A stretch of DNA of 64,000 nt from Symbiodinium natans (GCA_905221605.1 CAJNDS010002100.1:77501-141500); one strand, 5' to 3'; counted from the stretch's first letter, positions 11,401-22,794 are shown. Made by a program: numbers and translations. Notes: generated by a model not told the origin, from the letters alone.

Positions 11401-11915
11401 CCTGAAACCACAAAAAAATTGCCTTGAACCACGAGAATTGGCCTTGAACCACGAAAAAACTGCCTTGAACCACGAAACAATGGCCTTGAACCACGAAAAA
11501 ATTGCCTTGAACCACGAACAATTGCCTTGAACCACGAGTTTGTTTTTCGTGGTTCAAGGCCAATTCTCGTGGTTCAAGGCAATTTTTTCGTGGTTCAAGA
11601 CCAATTCTCGTGGTTCAAGACAATCTGCCTTAAACCACGAAAAATTGCCTTGAACAACGAGAATTGGCCTTGAACCACGAACAAAATAGCCTTGAACCGC
11701 CAATTCGTTCGTGGTTCAAGACAAAGTGTTCGCGGTTCAAGGCAATTTTTTTCGTGGCTCAAGGCCAATTCTCGTGGTTCAAGGCAATTGTTCGTGGTTT
11801 AAGGCAAATTGCCTTGAACCACGAGAATTGGCCTTGAACCACGAAAAAATTGCCTTGAACCACGAAAAAATTGCCTAAAACCACGAGAATTGTCCTTGAA
11901 CCACGAATTCCTTAA
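11400..11915. repeat. CCTTGAACCACGAAAAATTG arrays in alternating orientation
   Basis: Runs of the roughly 20-bp unit in forward orientation are followed by runs in reverse orientation, twice. Single strands could form long hairpins. Translations of these units are not genes. Confidence 0.9.
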
Positions 11916-12039
11916 GGTTTAAAATGATAGAGAGGTTTAGGGTTTAGGGTTTAGAGTTTAGGGTTTGAGGGAGGGTCTCGGGGTTTAGGGGTTTGATGGC
12001 TTAGGGTTGTTAGGTTTTCTGGTCCTCGTGCAGACTTCT

Positions 12040-12190
12040 TTCCGTAAACTATACGGAGTACACTATCTTATAGGGTCTTAAGGGAGGGGAGTTCAAGTGC
12101 GGTATGAAACCCAATGTTCCCAAATACTCCCCACTCCTCCCTAAGGCTCCCTAGGCTTCCCGAAAGTTTTCCAGGTACCTGCCCCCCATG
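12040..12190. mobile_element. small element, family H
   Basis: Contains TATAGGGTCTTAAGGGAGGG ... AGGTACCTGCCCCC. A reverse-oriented relative occupies 27690-27870. Confidence 0.5.
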
Positions 12191-12306
12191 AACTCCCCAA
12201 ACCCTGAACCCTAAACCCTAAACCCTAAACCCTAAACCCTAAATCCTAAACCCTAAACCCTAAACCCTAAACCCTAAACCCTAAACCCTAAACCCTAACC
12301 CTAAAC

Positions 12307-12607
12307 CCTTTTTTAAGAAGCTCTATAAGTCTATAAACTATACTGCGGACAGTAGAGACCCCCAAAAAGACCTTGGCACTTGGATCGACCATCAACACGC
12401 CAAGGCGAATGTCACGCGGGGGTTGTTCTGGTTGTAACCGAGACTGCTCAAACGTTTGGAACACCCCTCCCCTCCCCTCCCTAACCCTAAACCCCAAACC
12501 CCAAACCCTAAACCCTAAACTCCCTCCCACGTGCCTCGACAGTCTCCTCGATGCCAGGCCCCAGGCATCTTGGAGCAGGGCTGCTGGCGGAAGAGGAAGC
12601 CTCCACG
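12307..12607 (-). CDS. two predicted exons joined in frame
   Basis: Exons 12521-12607 and 12307-12466 are separated by a 54-bp intron that is mainly GTTTAGGG-type repeat. The first reads LLQDAWGLASRRLSRHVG and ends in phase 1; the second starts after GGGGAG in the matching phase and reads QSRLQPEQPPRDIRLGVLMV, then STVRSIVYRLIELL. The phase match supports splicing. Donor of the second exon is GTTTAGGG. Function unknown. Confidence 0.7.
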
Positions 12608-12639
12608 CTGAGGGGGTGGGGAGGGAACTAGCCTAAACC

Positions 12640-14148
12640 CTAAACCCTAAACCCTAAACCCTAAACCCTAAACCCTAAAACCCTAAACCTCGCAAGCCAC
12701 CTGCATGGTTACTTGGTTGCTCTTTAACCCCTCAATAGAAGTTTAACTTTTAGCTCCCTTAATATGAAATTAGAGGAACCCCAAAACTCTTAAAGTGCTA
12801 AAGTTGTACTGTAGCAAAGTCCCTTGCTTGTATGGCACATCACCAGCTCCACGGCAAGATCGAACAACGACCTGAATCACATGGGATGGCAGATTTCAGG
12901 ATCGCAAGGGTGGCCAAGCTCGTCCTTCACCTCCCCGGTCCCCAAGCTCTAAACCCTACGCCCGCAACGCTGGTTCAGCGTGGGACAGGACTGAAGAGCC
13001 ATTCCTCGCAGCTCAGGATTCGTTGAGACAGAGAGAGCCCAAAAAACCCAGAGAGCCCAAGGCCTTGTCAAGCAAAATGGCACCCTAAACCCTAAACTTC
13101 TTCAAAGCCTAGTATAGTGCCCTAAACAGCCTAAACGCCTATGCAGCCTCTACCACAGCCTCAGGGTTTCAGGCGGGGGCCCCACCTCGATCGACTGCAG
13201 GGCATGCGGCTCAGTCGGCCTCTTGCCAGAACACGCTTGCACGTGGGTTTAGGGTTTAGGGTTTAGGGTTTAGGGTTTAGGGTTTAGGGTTTAGGGTCCG
13301 CCGACCCTGGCGGCGTGTTGGATGGGTTTGAGGAGGTGAAAACCTCCCTCTCTCCTTGCCCCCCCAAAACGCGGGGGGGGGGGGGGGGGGGGGGGTAGGG
13401 GAGTCGGGCACAATTTTTTCGTGGAGGACCGCGCCACCCGCACAGCGTAAACAGGCGGTTCAGCACAGGGGGTAGGGGCGCCCTCAGCAAATCAGCGTTT
13501 TCCCCCACCCCCCCCCAACCCCCCCCACCCCCCCCCCCCCCCACCCCCCCCCCCACCCCCCCCCCCCACCCCCCACCCCCTCCCCCCCTCCCCCCCCCCC
13601 AACCCCACCCACCTGTGCCACTGGCTTGAGCTTGTCCTGGTGCTACCCCCTACCCCCCCCCAAACGTTTCACAGAACTCTGCCGAGCAGGCTGGGATGAT
13701 CTTCGAACCCTGCGAGCGGGTTTAGACCTCTCAACTATGCTCCAGCGGGGTCGGCGGCTTGAGCCGGAGGCTCTTAAATTTAGGGTTTAGGGTTTAGGGC
13801 TTAGGGTTTAGGAAACCTAAACCCTCAACCATAAACCCTAAACCCAACCCCGTAAACCATCATGGGCAGAAGCTGCTGCATCTCTATGGAATGCGCACGA
13901 GCTGGGAACTGACACAAGAACTCCCCTCCAGGGCCCGCACAGCTCATGGCCCTCTTGGCCAGTTGAGGACGCCTGCTCCGCTTCAGTCATGGCTTTCTAG
14001 ACTGCGCTGGGGCTTCTTGAGGTCCTTTGTGTCAGCCTTGCGGCCCCTCTAACCAGGGCTGTACCAACATCATACATTAGCCCAGCTGATTGGGAAGGCC
14101 AAAAAATCTCAGAGCACGGCAGTGAGCCCCATCACGTGCTGCTCGCAG
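12640..14148. other. mainly intronic, with weak islands
   Basis: Unique sequence at 12.7-13.05 and 13.15-13.24 kb, then G and C runs at 13370-13600 including almost pure C. Short minus-strand islands near 13186-13235 and 13727-13772 have plausible splice sites, but are too short to defend. Confidence 0.4.
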
Positions 14149-14236
14149 CCTGACATACGGCGAACTCACAAGGCGGCGGTGGCTTTCACCAACTGGGGTG
14201 AGCGTGCCATATGGGAGGAGAAGAACATGACTCCTG
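14149..14236 (+). CDS. predicted internal exon, unknown protein
   Basis: Acceptor GCTCGCAG, donor GTGAAC running into CCCTAAA; reads KAAVAFTNWGERAIWEEKN. The plus frame is clearly more protein-like than the minus. Confidence 0.6.
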
Positions 14237-14515
14237 GTGAACCCTAAACCCTAAACCCTAAACCCTAAGCTCTACAACATGCAGGCTTTAGGGCTTTTTG
14301 AGATGGCACCTCATGCATCATTCGAAGGCAGCCGAGTTCCGCGGAGGGCGCGTAGCAGCAGACACTACTCCAAGTGTTGGGGAGAGTGGGGGGTGAGGGG
14401 GGGGGGAGTTCAGCTGTCAACCCTGAACCCCACATCGGAAGAGTCCTCTCAAACCCTAAGCCCTAAACCCGAAAACCCTAAACCCTAAACCCTAAACCCT
14501 AAACCCTAAACCCCC

Positions 14516-14558
14516 AAGTCCTGTCGGCGGAACGCTTGGGGGGCTGAAGGGTGGGTGG
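14516..14558 (+). CDS. possible short exon
   Basis: Acceptor CCCAAG, donor GTGCGT; reads SCRRNAWGAEGWVA. Short, supported mainly by its position between plus-strand exons 14149 and 14683. Confidence 0.4.
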
Positions 14559-14682
14559 CGGTGCGTGGTGTGAGGCCGGTCAACCCGAAGAACCTCAGAA
14601 CCCAAAAACCTAAAAACCCTAAACCCTAAACCCCAAACCCTAAACCCTAAACCCTAAACCCCAAACCCTGGAAAGGCTTAAG

Positions 14683-14790
14683 AACCCTTACTTCTTCCGG
14701 CTCCTGGCCGCATGAGCATGGAAGGAACCCCTACAGGAAGCCATGTGAAAGCAGCACTTCCTGAGTCAGACTGGGAGCCCAAGAAATCGC
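14683..14790 (+). CDS. predicted internal exon, unknown protein
   Basis: Acceptor GGCTTAAG, donor GTTTGGGG; contains VKAALPESDWEPKKS. An in-frame ATG early in the segment could be a start, but the frame is open upstream of it. Confidence 0.55.
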
Positions 14791-15493
14791 GTTTGGGGTT
14801 TAGGGTTTAGGGTTTGGGGTTTCGGGTTTCGGGTTTCGGGTTTCGGGTTTAGGGTTTAGGGCTTAGGGCTTAGGGCTTAGGGCTCAGGGTTTAGGATTTC
14901 TGGCTTCGGGTTTAGGGCTTGTTTGGGGTTTCCAGCTCTCAGTGCGGACCTCTGCGGACCAGAACCACATCGCCCAGATGCAGCCGAGGCTCTAAGCCAA
15001 CCTAGACCCCAAATCCACCTCAACCCTAAGCCATCCGAAGGCCCCCACACCCAAAACCGGTGAAGGGCTTGGAGCTCAGGGCTCAGGGCTCAGGGCTTAG
15101 GGCTTAGGGCTTAAACCTCAGAGCTCAGAGCTCAGGGCTTAGGGCTTAGGGCTTAGGGCTTGGGGGTTCAGGGCTCAGGTGTTCCAAGCTCTCGGGAGTC
15201 CAGCATGCGAAGCTCAGCATTGCTATGATGTCCAGGCGGCCCTTTCTGCTCTCGCTGTCAGAGTCTGTCTGTGCTATGCTGTCCTTCAAAGCCACATGAG
15301 GTCTCACCTATGCTCAGGCCTGATGCAGAATAGAACCATGGAATGGCAAACGCTACAAACAGATGGCGGCTGGGCATCATGCCTGTCCCAAGGTGCCAAA
15401 ACAATGACCCACCCTCAAAGCTCTTGTGGAGTGGTGAGAGAACGCTGCTCTTATGCTTAAAACACCATGGGCGGTGCCATCCACGTCCCAGCT

Positions 15494-15770
15494 TCACGCA
15501 GCAGCACTGCCGGCGCTGCCGCTGAAGGCCACCAAGTCGTCGAAGAACTCGCGCTTCTTGAATTTCGAGTCCTCCAGCACCTCTCTCGTGGCATCAGATG
15601 AGAAGTCGGAGGTGAACTCCACATACCTTAGGTTCGGAGCTTGGGGGCTCGAGTCGTTCTCAATCTCAGCTTGGCGAGGTTCGGATTCTCGGGCTCGAAG
15701 TTGTCTCTTTGACGGTTGCTTCGGGCTTCTGGCTTGGGATGGCTCAGGGATAGGTAGGATTAGCTTGGCG
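15494..15770 (-). CDS. predicted 3'-terminal exon
   Basis: A frame open for about 95 codons without an ATG, closing at TGA (15494-15496). It contains DFSSDATREVLEDSKFKKRE followed by FFDDLVAFSGSAGSAAA and is proline- and arginine-rich upstream. Codons mostly end in G or C. The acceptor is not fixed; the frame is closed near 15795. The opposite strand is also open but serine-rich, as expected of a shadow. Confidence 0.65.
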
Positions 15771-16040
15771 ACGCAAAACCCAGCATCATTGAATCACATG
15801 AAGTAGGGGATGTATTTCTTGTAGCCCCAAAAGGACACCCAATATGCACACTCACCAATATTAAAAAGGAGCCTTATGTACACTCATCAAGAACAGTAGT
15901 ATAAACCCTGCTTCACATGAGCTGTGCTCCTTTACACCTGCGCTGCTGTCATCTCCGATCGACATTAAGAGAAAGCCCGTGAGGCACAACGGGCTGAACC
16001 AGAATGAAGCATGTAGAAGGCTGTGTCGCAAAGCTTCAAA

Positions 16041-16102
16041 ATGGCGGCCGAAGATTTTACAAAGGCTGGGAAGTTCTTCAAACGCCGACGTGCTCCCTTG
16101 GA
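16041..16102 (+). CDS. possible first exon with ATG
   Basis: ATGGCGGCC in good start context begins MAAEDFTKAGKFFKRRRAPL; donor GTGAGG follows, then TTTAGGG arrays. Alternatively an internal exon after CATGTAG, since the frame is open upstream. Confidence 0.5.
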
Positions 16103-16350
16103 GTGAGGCTTGGGGGTTTGGGGTGTTGGGTTTGAGTGGTTTAGGGTTTAGGGTTTAGGGTTTAGGGTTTAGGGTTTAGGGTTTAGGGTTTAGGGTTTAG
16201 GGTTTAGGGTTTAGGGTTTAGGGTTTAGGGTTTAGGGTTTAGGGTTTAGGGTTTAGGGATCAAAGGCTACCATGATGTACCATGCAAAGGTAAGTTGCCG
16301 CGATAGAACATGAGGATGTTTGATCTGCGGTCAGTGCTTTGACTGCTGCA

Positions 16351-16517
16351 GTAGATCCCCCTGCCGCCCCAACAACCAAAAGAGACAGCAGACTCGGAAG
16401 AATGCTCAGCTTGGGAGCACTGGCTTGCTCACGTCTGTTTGAAATGGTCCTGAGCCCTGAAACACCACATGCCCCAATCTCGAGTTGCGCTGTGACCCTG
16501 GGTGCCTGCACTCGGAG
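16351..16517 (+). CDS. possible exon
   Basis: Acceptor CTGCTGCAG, donor GTTCGGG; contains LGALACSRLFEMVLSPETPH. Its phase does not match the exon ending at 16102, and the minus strand is also open. Low certainty. Confidence 0.4.
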
Positions 16518-16635
16518 GTTCGGGTTTAGGGTTTAGGGTTTAGGGTTTTGGGTTTTGGGTTTTGGGGTTTGGGGCTTGGGGTTTAGGGTTTAGGGTTTAG
16601 GGTTTAGGGTTTAGGGTTTAGGGTTTAGGGAAATT

Positions 16636-16715
16636 AGAAGTAGGGTTACAAGTATGATAACTGTACGTATAACGCTGTTTAGGGTACTTACGACCCTACT
16701 TAGAACTACCCATGA
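16636..16715. mobile_element. inverted-repeat element, family C (partial)
   Basis: Contains TAGGGTTACAAGTATGATAAC and ends CCCATGAACCTCCAAG, the family C terminus. Confidence 0.65.
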
Positions 16716-17039
16716 ACCTCCAAGCAGTCCAGGTTCTCAGCTTTTGTCAACTTGGCAACGCCGGCCGGTCTTGACAAGCCCCGGCTTGCCATACTCCCTT
16801 GCCCTGCCAGGAAGGCCCCCTAAACCCTAGACCCTAAACCCTAGACCCTAAACCCTAAACCCTAAACTCTCGGAACGTGGGTTCTAAACGGCGACATGCA
16901 AGTTCTGGGACTGCAAAGAGCGGCAGCCTTTGCAGAAGCGCGGTCCTTTCCCCAAACGATTACGCTTCGGCGCCGCCGTCCATATGCGCTCATCTTTCCG
17001 AAGGGAAACCCTCTAAAGGGTGTCCCTCCCCCCCCCCGC

Positions 17040-17070
<31 letters not shown>

Positions 17071-17161
17071 GTTTGGGGAAAAAATGAAAAACATATTGCT
17101 GCGGGTGCCAGTGGACTACTTTAAGACGATGTTGCTCCGTTTGAGAGTCACTTTTGGGGAT

Positions 17162-17296
17162 TTAAGGTACTCGTGCAACAAGACCATCAAGTAAGCCGGG
17201 ATGCACAGCGGGGCGGTCGGCGTGGGTGATGGCGCTGAGTGTGATGCTGTCGTTGCGCGCCGAGTATTCCACCGGAGGATCCGAAGATACCATTTC
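17162..17296 (-). CDS. predicted 3'-terminal exon
   Basis: Acceptor GGTCAG; contains SARNDSITLSAITHADRPA and closes at TAA, though a donor GTCTTG lies shortly before the stop. It lies downstream of the exon at 17763 on the same strand. Confidence 0.6.
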   Translation of the reverse strand, partial: EMVSSDPPVEYSARNDSITLSAITHADRPAVHPGLLDGLVARVP

Positions 17297-17762
17297 CTGA
17301 CCGAAACCCCTAAACCCCGAAACCCCCAAACCTTCGAAACCCCTAGACACCCTGAATCGTAAACAGCTAAACCTAGGGTTTAGGGTTTAGGGTTTAGGGT
17401 TCAGGGTTCAGGGTTCAGGGTTCAGGGTTTAGGGTTTAGGGTTTAGAGACCTCAGACAGCAACCAAGCCAGCGTCACCAAGGCCTATGACCCCAGTGCTA
17501 ACTCAACCTGAGGGTTCCTCAGTGGGGGCCCGATCCCCCCTTTCATACCAAGTTAGAGAGAGGGATTTCCTTCCCAAAAAACCAAACAATATCTAAATAT
17601 ATATATATATGTATATACTTCTCGAATGTATAGTTCTCTATGTATATATATATATATAATGAACACGGATAAACAAAGACAAATGAGAACCATTCTTTTC
17701 GGACCCCCCCCCCCCCCCCCCCGCCCCATTTCCCCGAAGATCATCTCAGCGGGGCTCCATAC

Positions 17763-17884
17763 CAATGCTGCGCTTCAGCGGCAGCCGCTCCGAGATCTCC
17801 GTGATTCGCATCGTCTGGACGGTGTTGTCCGTGTAGGCGATGGTATGCTGGCCAAGGGCACCGACGTCGCTCCCTGCCAGCAGT
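17763..17884 (-). CDS. predicted internal exon, unknown protein
   Basis: Acceptor AACTCAAAG, donor GTATGG; contains ALGQHTIAYTDNTVQTMRIT and then EISERLPLKRS. Strong coding character. I do not recognise the family. Confidence 0.7.
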
Positions 17885-17959
17885 CTTTGAGTTTAGGGTT
17901 TTAGGGCAAGGGTTTAGGGCTTAGGGCTTTTTTGCTGTGGAAGGGTTTGTGGCTTAGCG

Positions 17960-18050
17960 GGTTAGAGATTTAGAGATTTAGAGATTTAGAGATTTAGAGA
18001 TTTAGAGATTTAGAGATTTGGAGATTTAGAGATTTCGAGATTTAGAGATT
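17960..18050 (+). repeat. GAGATTTA tandem repeat
   Basis: About ten copies of gatttaga with one or two substitutions, next to an exon. Confidence 0.85.
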
Positions 18051-18079
18051 TATCAATCGGAAGCCTGACTCAAAGAAAC

Positions 18080-18175
18080 CAGGATCTAAAGAAGCAAAGT
18101 CCACGACAGACACAGAACAGTCTAACAAGTTCTCCAGTGCAACGATTTGGGGGCGCTTCCGAGATTCAGAAGTCC
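18080..18175 (-). CDS. predicted internal exon, unknown protein
   Basis: Acceptor TCCGAAAG, donor GTTTCTTTG; contains SESRKRPQIVALENLLDCSV followed by VDFASLDP. Confidence 0.55.
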
Positions 18176-18639
18176 CTTTCGGAGAGTCCCTTTTGTGGGG
18201 GGGGGGGGGTGGGGGGAACCTTAGCCTGGCAGGCCTCAGCCCTAAAACACCCTGAAAAAACTGAACACTCAATGAATGGGCGCGCTCCGCGTGTTCACAT
18301 GAAGCATGAAACTGTCAGTGCTCGTCACCAGGCCCGCACAGAGCCTAAACCCGGATCCCTAAACCCTGAACCCGGAACCATACACCCTGCAAACTCGACC
18401 CCAAACCCTAAGCCCTAAACCCTGACTCCGAAAGCCTAAACTCTACACCCTAAGCCCTAAACCCTGAGCCCGAAACCCTAAACCCTACACCCTAAGCCCT
18501 AAGCCCTAAGCCCTGAGCCCAAAGCCCTAAGCCCTACCTAAACCCTACGCCCTAAACCCTAAACCCTGAGCCCTAAACCCTAAAACCCTGAGCCCTAAGC
18601 CCTACCTAAACCGTACACGCCCTAATCCCCCACCCCAAC

Positions 18640-18723
18640 GCTGCCTTCCTCGCACTTCGCCTGCACGACCTGCTTGAAGAACTTGAACTGCATGGACTTG
18701 ATCAAGCCCCAGACCTGGTCTTT
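18640..18723 (-). CDS. predicted internal exon, unknown protein
   Basis: Acceptor CTCGCAAG, donor GTTGGGG; 28 codons beginning KDQVWGLIKSMQFKFFKQVV. Basic, helical-looking sequence. Confidence 0.7.
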
Positions 18724-19024
18724 CTTGCGAGTTGCCTAGGGCCTTCTTTCCAACAAGTGCTTAGGGTTTAGGGTTTGGGGTTTAGGGTTTGGGGCTTGGG
18801 GCTTGGGGTTTGGGGAAGCTGTTGTGGAGCTGAGCTTGATCAAACAGGGGGGCCCTCTTGTGGGGTTCCTATCAGAACAGTTACCCTAAACCCTAAACAT
18901 TTTTGCAAATTGGGAGCTTGCCCTAGTTCCCGTGTATCACAGACAGGACACTTCACATACGGAGATGTTCTAAAGGAAAGTTCTTTTCGGGGGTTCCTAT
19001 TCTCAAACGGGGCCCCACATACAT

Positions 19025-19125
19025 ATGGAGGTTTACGAAAATAAGGGACCCCTTATAGTCCGCAAATAGTAGGATTCCCTTATAGTAAGAACCCCAATAA
19101 GGCACCCCCTAATTTCGGAAACCCC
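19025..19125. mobile_element. small inverted-repeat element, family A
   Basis: Ends GGTTTACGAAAATAAGGGAC and CCTAATTTCGGAAACCCC; internal AATAGTAGGATTCCCTTATA is shared with the copies at 2790 and 36828. Confidence 0.8.
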
Positions 19126-19342
19126 GTATGGGGTATCTAGAAAAGGCCATAATTCAGAGAATCCGCCGCATAATCTCACTTTACTTTCGCCCTCCGTTTT
19201 TGTTGACAAGACCAAGGACCAGTGGAATCGGGCTGCGTGGGCTGCAAAGGCTACGTAAACACAGTCGAGAAATCCAGGTTTTGCTTTCAAGCTTGAGAAA
19301 GTCCGCTTTCTGCAAAGGCTCTAGGTCAATGCCCCAGATGTC

Positions 19343-19500
19343 ACCCAGGCACTCCAATACCCCACTTCATGAAGGAAATTCCCGTAAATTATGTTCTTTC
19401 CTTCTTTTCAGGTTTAAAAACTATATATTCCTTGAAGTATTTTTGTTCTTTCTTTTTTAAGGTTTAAGGAATATTCCCTCATTTCGGGGCATTGGAGTCT
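19343..19500. mobile_element. inverted-repeat element, family D
   Basis: CACTCCAATACCCC at the left and TTCGGGGCATTGGAGTCTCT at the right, with AT-rich centre. Confidence 0.6.
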
Positions 19501-19732
19501 CTGAAGCAGATCTCCTGAGCCAAGATGCGTAGTGAAGGTCTCCTGGCACCACCTGGGTGTGCGTGCGAGACACAGAGCAGCCTTCGGGTTGAAAAAAGGG
19601 CGTTGAAATGTGGCCTAATGTAGGGTGTGTGATTTAGGAGTTAGGGTTTAGGTTTGGGGATATAGGGCGGTTGAGATGTGGCCGAATGTAGGGTGTATGA
19701 TTCAGGAGTTGGGGTTTTGGCTTGGGGATATT

Positions 19733-19850
19733 AAGGGGGGGTTTCCGAAATTAAGGGGTGCCTCATTGGGGTTCTTGTTATTTGGGAATCCAACTATTTG
19801 GGGGGGAATTATCGTGGTCCCTGATTTTCGTCAACTCCCATGTGGGGTTC
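19733..19850. mobile_element. small inverted-repeat element, family A
   Basis: Reverse-orientation copy: GGGGTTTCCGAAATTAAGGG at the left, TGATTTTCGTCAACTCCC at the right. Confidence 0.75.
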
Positions 19851-19978
19851 GCTAGGGGACACAAACCGGCATCTAACAGAATCCAACATGGGAGGCTGGG
19901 AATCCTGAATCCACCCCAAACCCTAAACCCTAAACCCTAAACCCTAAACCCTAAACCCTAAACCCTGCTGGGCCGCAG

Positions 19979-20150
19979 CGGACTCCACAACATGCCCCGG
20001 ATGGACGGCCGCCATGGGCAGCAAAAGGGGGGGCGGCTTCGGGAGTTGACGACGGAGGTCTGGGATGGTCTGGGCAGGCCCTGAGCACAGCGCAGCGGGA
20101 AAGAAAATCTTCAGCTCACGCTATAGAAAGAGCACAAGAAAGAGCCGAGG
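19979..20150 (+). CDS. possible exon
   Basis: Acceptor GGGCCGCAG, donor GTTTGGGG; open throughout and ending SAHAIERAQERAE. A second plus frame (ELTTEVWDGLGRP) is also plausible, so the frame is uncertain. Confidence 0.4.
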
Positions 20151-20301
20151 GTTTGGGGTTTAGGGCTTAGGGGAAGACAGAGAGAGAACGGAACGCTTTC
20201 CTGCCGCTGGCCGCTGGCTGGTATGCGTGTGTGCCTGTGCCTGCATTCACTGCTGTGCCTGTGCTGCACACTCGCTAGGCTATCCATGGCTCGCACTGCA
20301 G

Positions 20302-20445
20302 CTGAACACAGAGAATGTGAAACCGAGGTGTGAGGGCAATGCTACGTCTCGCCGTTTCGGCATCGTGGAGAAGGACGCGGCCAGTGCTCCAACTTTTGCC
20401 TTCCCCCTGTCGCCACATGCAGGCGAATACCTGCCTGGGCAGTAG
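20302..20445 (+). CDS. possible 3'-terminal exon
   Basis: Acceptor CACTGCAG; contains RRFGIVEKDAASAPTFAFPL and stops at TAG. The minus strand is open over the same span and also protein-like, so strand is uncertain. Confidence 0.4.
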   Translation: MNTENVKPRCEGNATSRRFGIVEKDAASAPTFAFPLSPHAGEYLPGQ

Positions 20446-20558
20446 ACAGAAAAACCTTCCGAAACACAAAAAAGAATCCCTAAACCCTAAACCCTAAACC
20501 CTGAACCATCTCAGGGGGCCCTAAATCTTCGACCCCTGGCCGCTTGCGAGCTGTACAG

Positions 20559-20631
20559 GCTTCCCGCGCAGAGTCCCTGGAAGCGTCCGATCCATCGCAG
20601 TCCCGGCTCTTGCGATGCAGTCAGAGCTCGG
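20559..20631 (+). CDS. predicted internal exon
   Basis: Acceptor GCTGTACAG, donor GTCGAG; reads ASRAESLEASDPSQSRLLRC. Confidence 0.5.
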
Positions 20632-20809
20632 GTCGAGGGCTTGGGGGTTAGGGTTTAGGGTTTAGGGTTTAGGGTTTAGGGTTTAGGGTTTAGGGTTTAG
20701 GGTTTAGGGTTTAGGGTTTAGGGTTTAGGGTTTAGGATTGAGGGTGCTTGGGGGGTTAGGGAAGTTTCGGGGCTTTAGGGGGTTCAGGGTGTTTTGTAAA
20801 GGTGGTTAC

Positions 20810-20925
20810 TACTATTTGCTTCAGAACCCCAAAAGCACAAACATGTTCTTCCTCACATGGGCATTTTCGGGATGATTATTTCATACTTTTTGGGGGGGGG
20901 TTCTTCAGCAAATAGTAGTTTAGGC
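20810..20925. mobile_element. inverted-repeat element, family F
   Basis: CTACTATTTGCTTCAGAACCCC and GGGGTTCTTCAGCAAATAGTAG are near-perfect inverted repeats; second copy of the family at 8438. Confidence 0.85.
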
Positions 20926-21068
20926 TCCCAATGCCCTTTCTTACGAACCCTAAACCCTAAACCCTAAACCCTAAACCCTAAACCCTAAACCCTAAACCCC
21001 CAAACCCTAGTAAGTTAGGGCTGATAGAGCGGGAGCTCCCAGCGACCGGTTCGTAGCCGCCTCCTCAC

Positions 21069-21132
21069 CGTCAGGCCCGCGGCCAGGCAGAGCACAACCA
21101 GGAGGGCCAAAAGTAGAGTCTGCTTCAGGGGC
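21069..21132 (-). CDS. predicted membrane-spanning exon
   Basis: Contains the hydrophobic run LLLALLVVLCLAAGL; donor GTGAGG follows. Another minus frame is open, but the hydrophobic one is the more convincing. Paired with the next upstream exon (21708) as part of an integral membrane protein. Confidence 0.5.
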
Positions 21133-21707
21133 CTCGGCAGGGCTTGGAGTTTAGGGGTTTAGGGGCTTGGGGGTTTAGGGGTTTAGGGTTTAGGATTTAG
21201 GGGTTTAGGGTTTAGGGTTTAGGGTTTAGGGTTTAGGGTTTAGGGTTTAGGGTTTAGGGTTTAGGGTTTAGGGTTTAGGGCTTGAAGACGTCTTGGTGTT
21301 GAGCCGGGGGGGGGTTAATATTCAGGGAGGGGATTATACTAAGAGCGTGTGGAGCTTAAACTTGACCGTTCGTTCATGATTCCCAAACTACACAGCAAGC
21401 CAGCAAAGCTCTCAACCCTCACAAAGCCTTTCTCAATGATGTCAACCCTAAACTCCTGAAACCCTACAACCCTAAACCCCTAAAACCCACCCCTGAACCC
21501 CTATACCCAAACACCCCGAAACCCTTGCATAAACCTGGAAGCACCCTACACCCCTCCAAAGAAAACCCAAAGACCCCTAAACCCCTCTCTAAACCCAAAG
21601 CCCCAAACACTAAACCCCAAACCCTAAACCCAAAACCCTAAACCCTAAACCCCAAACCCTAAACCCGGAAACCCGGAAACCCTGAACCCGGAAACCCTGA
21701 ACAAGAC

Positions 21708-21793
21708 CTCCTCTCTCCCGGCCGCGCGGCAAGCCCAGCGCGCAAAGCGCCCAGAAGGAGAGGCCCAGGGCGAAGACGGTGGCAATGACGAGT
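21708..21793 (-). CDS. predicted membrane-spanning exon
   Basis: Acceptor AACCCAG, donor GTCTTG; 28 codons with a single transmembrane helix LVIATVFALGLSFWALCALG followed by arginines, so the basic side is C-terminal of the helix. Confidence 0.65.
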
Positions 21794-22109
21794 CTGGGTT
21801 TAGGGTTTAGGGTTTAGGTTAGGGTTTAGGGTTTAGGGTTTAGGGTTTAGGGTTTAGGGTTTAGGGTTTAGGGTTTAGGGTTTAGGGTTTAGGGTTTAGG
21901 GTTTAGGGTTTAGGGTTTTTAGGGTTTAGGGTTTAGGGTTTAGGGTTTAGGGTTTAGGGTTTAGGGTTCAGCAGCTCTGGGTCGAGCAATCTCTAGTAGA
22001 GCCGCTGTCTGGACTCTAGAAAAAAACCCACCCACCCAGAGAATCCCAAAACATTAAGAAATATAAAGTTCTCATTTTCCTCAGCAAGCCCTGTCTTCCA
22101 ACCTCATTT

Positions 22110-22680
22110 ATTCATTCTGCTCGTGTTCTTTGTCATTCTGCTTGGTTTCCATTCTGCTCGTATGCGTTTCTTTCTGCTCGTATTCATTCTGCTCGAATTC
22201 GTTCTTTTTCTGATCTGCTCGTCTCGTGTTCGTTCTCGTTCTGCTCGTATTCATTCTGCTCGTATTCGTTCTCTCTCTGCTCGATTTCAGTCCGCTCGTT
22301 TTCGTTGTTTTTCTTCTCGTATTCATTCTGTTCGTATTCGTTCTCTCTCTCTGCTCGATTTCAGTCTGCTCGTCTTCGTTCTCTCTCTGCTCGTAATCAT
22401 TCTGCTCGTATTCGTTCTCTTTCTGCTCATATTCATTTTGCTCGTGTTCGTTCTCTTTCTGCTCGTGTTCGTGCTCTTTCTGCGCGTGTTCGTTCTCTCT
22501 CTCTGCTCGATTTCAGTCCGCTCGTTTTCGCTGTCTTTCTGCTCGTACTGAGTCTGCTCGTACTCGTTCTCTTTCTGCTCGTATTCATTCTGCTCGTATT
22601 CGTTCTCTCTCTGCTCGACGTCAGTCTACTCGTATTCGTTCTCTTTCTGCTCATATTCACTTTGCTCGTGTTCGTTTTCC
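22110..22680 (+). repeat. TTCTGCTCGTATTCATTCTGCTCG satellite
   Basis: About 35 copies of a roughly 12-bp core (TCTGCTCGTxTTCxT) in higher-order pairs. Confidence 0.9.
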
Positions 22681-22794
22681 CCGGTGACCCTGCCTATTTT
22701 TGGCCGTCTTGTTGGTTGTGTTTGGCACACTTTAAGCTGCCTGGCTTCCACATGGTTTCTTTCCAATTAGTGCCCCGGTGACCTCGCCTCATGT

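Larger units (their letters stand above)
10553..11938 (+). mobile_element. satellite-filled element, copy 1 of 3
   Basis: The left end (TTCAGCAGCTCCGGATCGAG, then ACCCACCCACCCAGAGAATC) and the right end (TTAAGGTTTAAAATGATAGA) match the ends of the elements at 21966 and 51257. The interior holds CCTTGAGGCCCTGAAACCCT repeats and then inverted arrays of CCTTGAACCACGAAAAATTG. No coding frame. TTTAGGG lies on both sides. Confidence 0.7.
18780..19978. other. intron-type stretch with elements
   Basis: Family A elements at 19025-19125 and 19733-19850 and a family D element at 19343-19500. The unique patch 19130-19290 is open on both strands, and 19510-19600 has a possible minus exon (contains TPRWCQETF). 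Neither is firm. Confidence 0.45.
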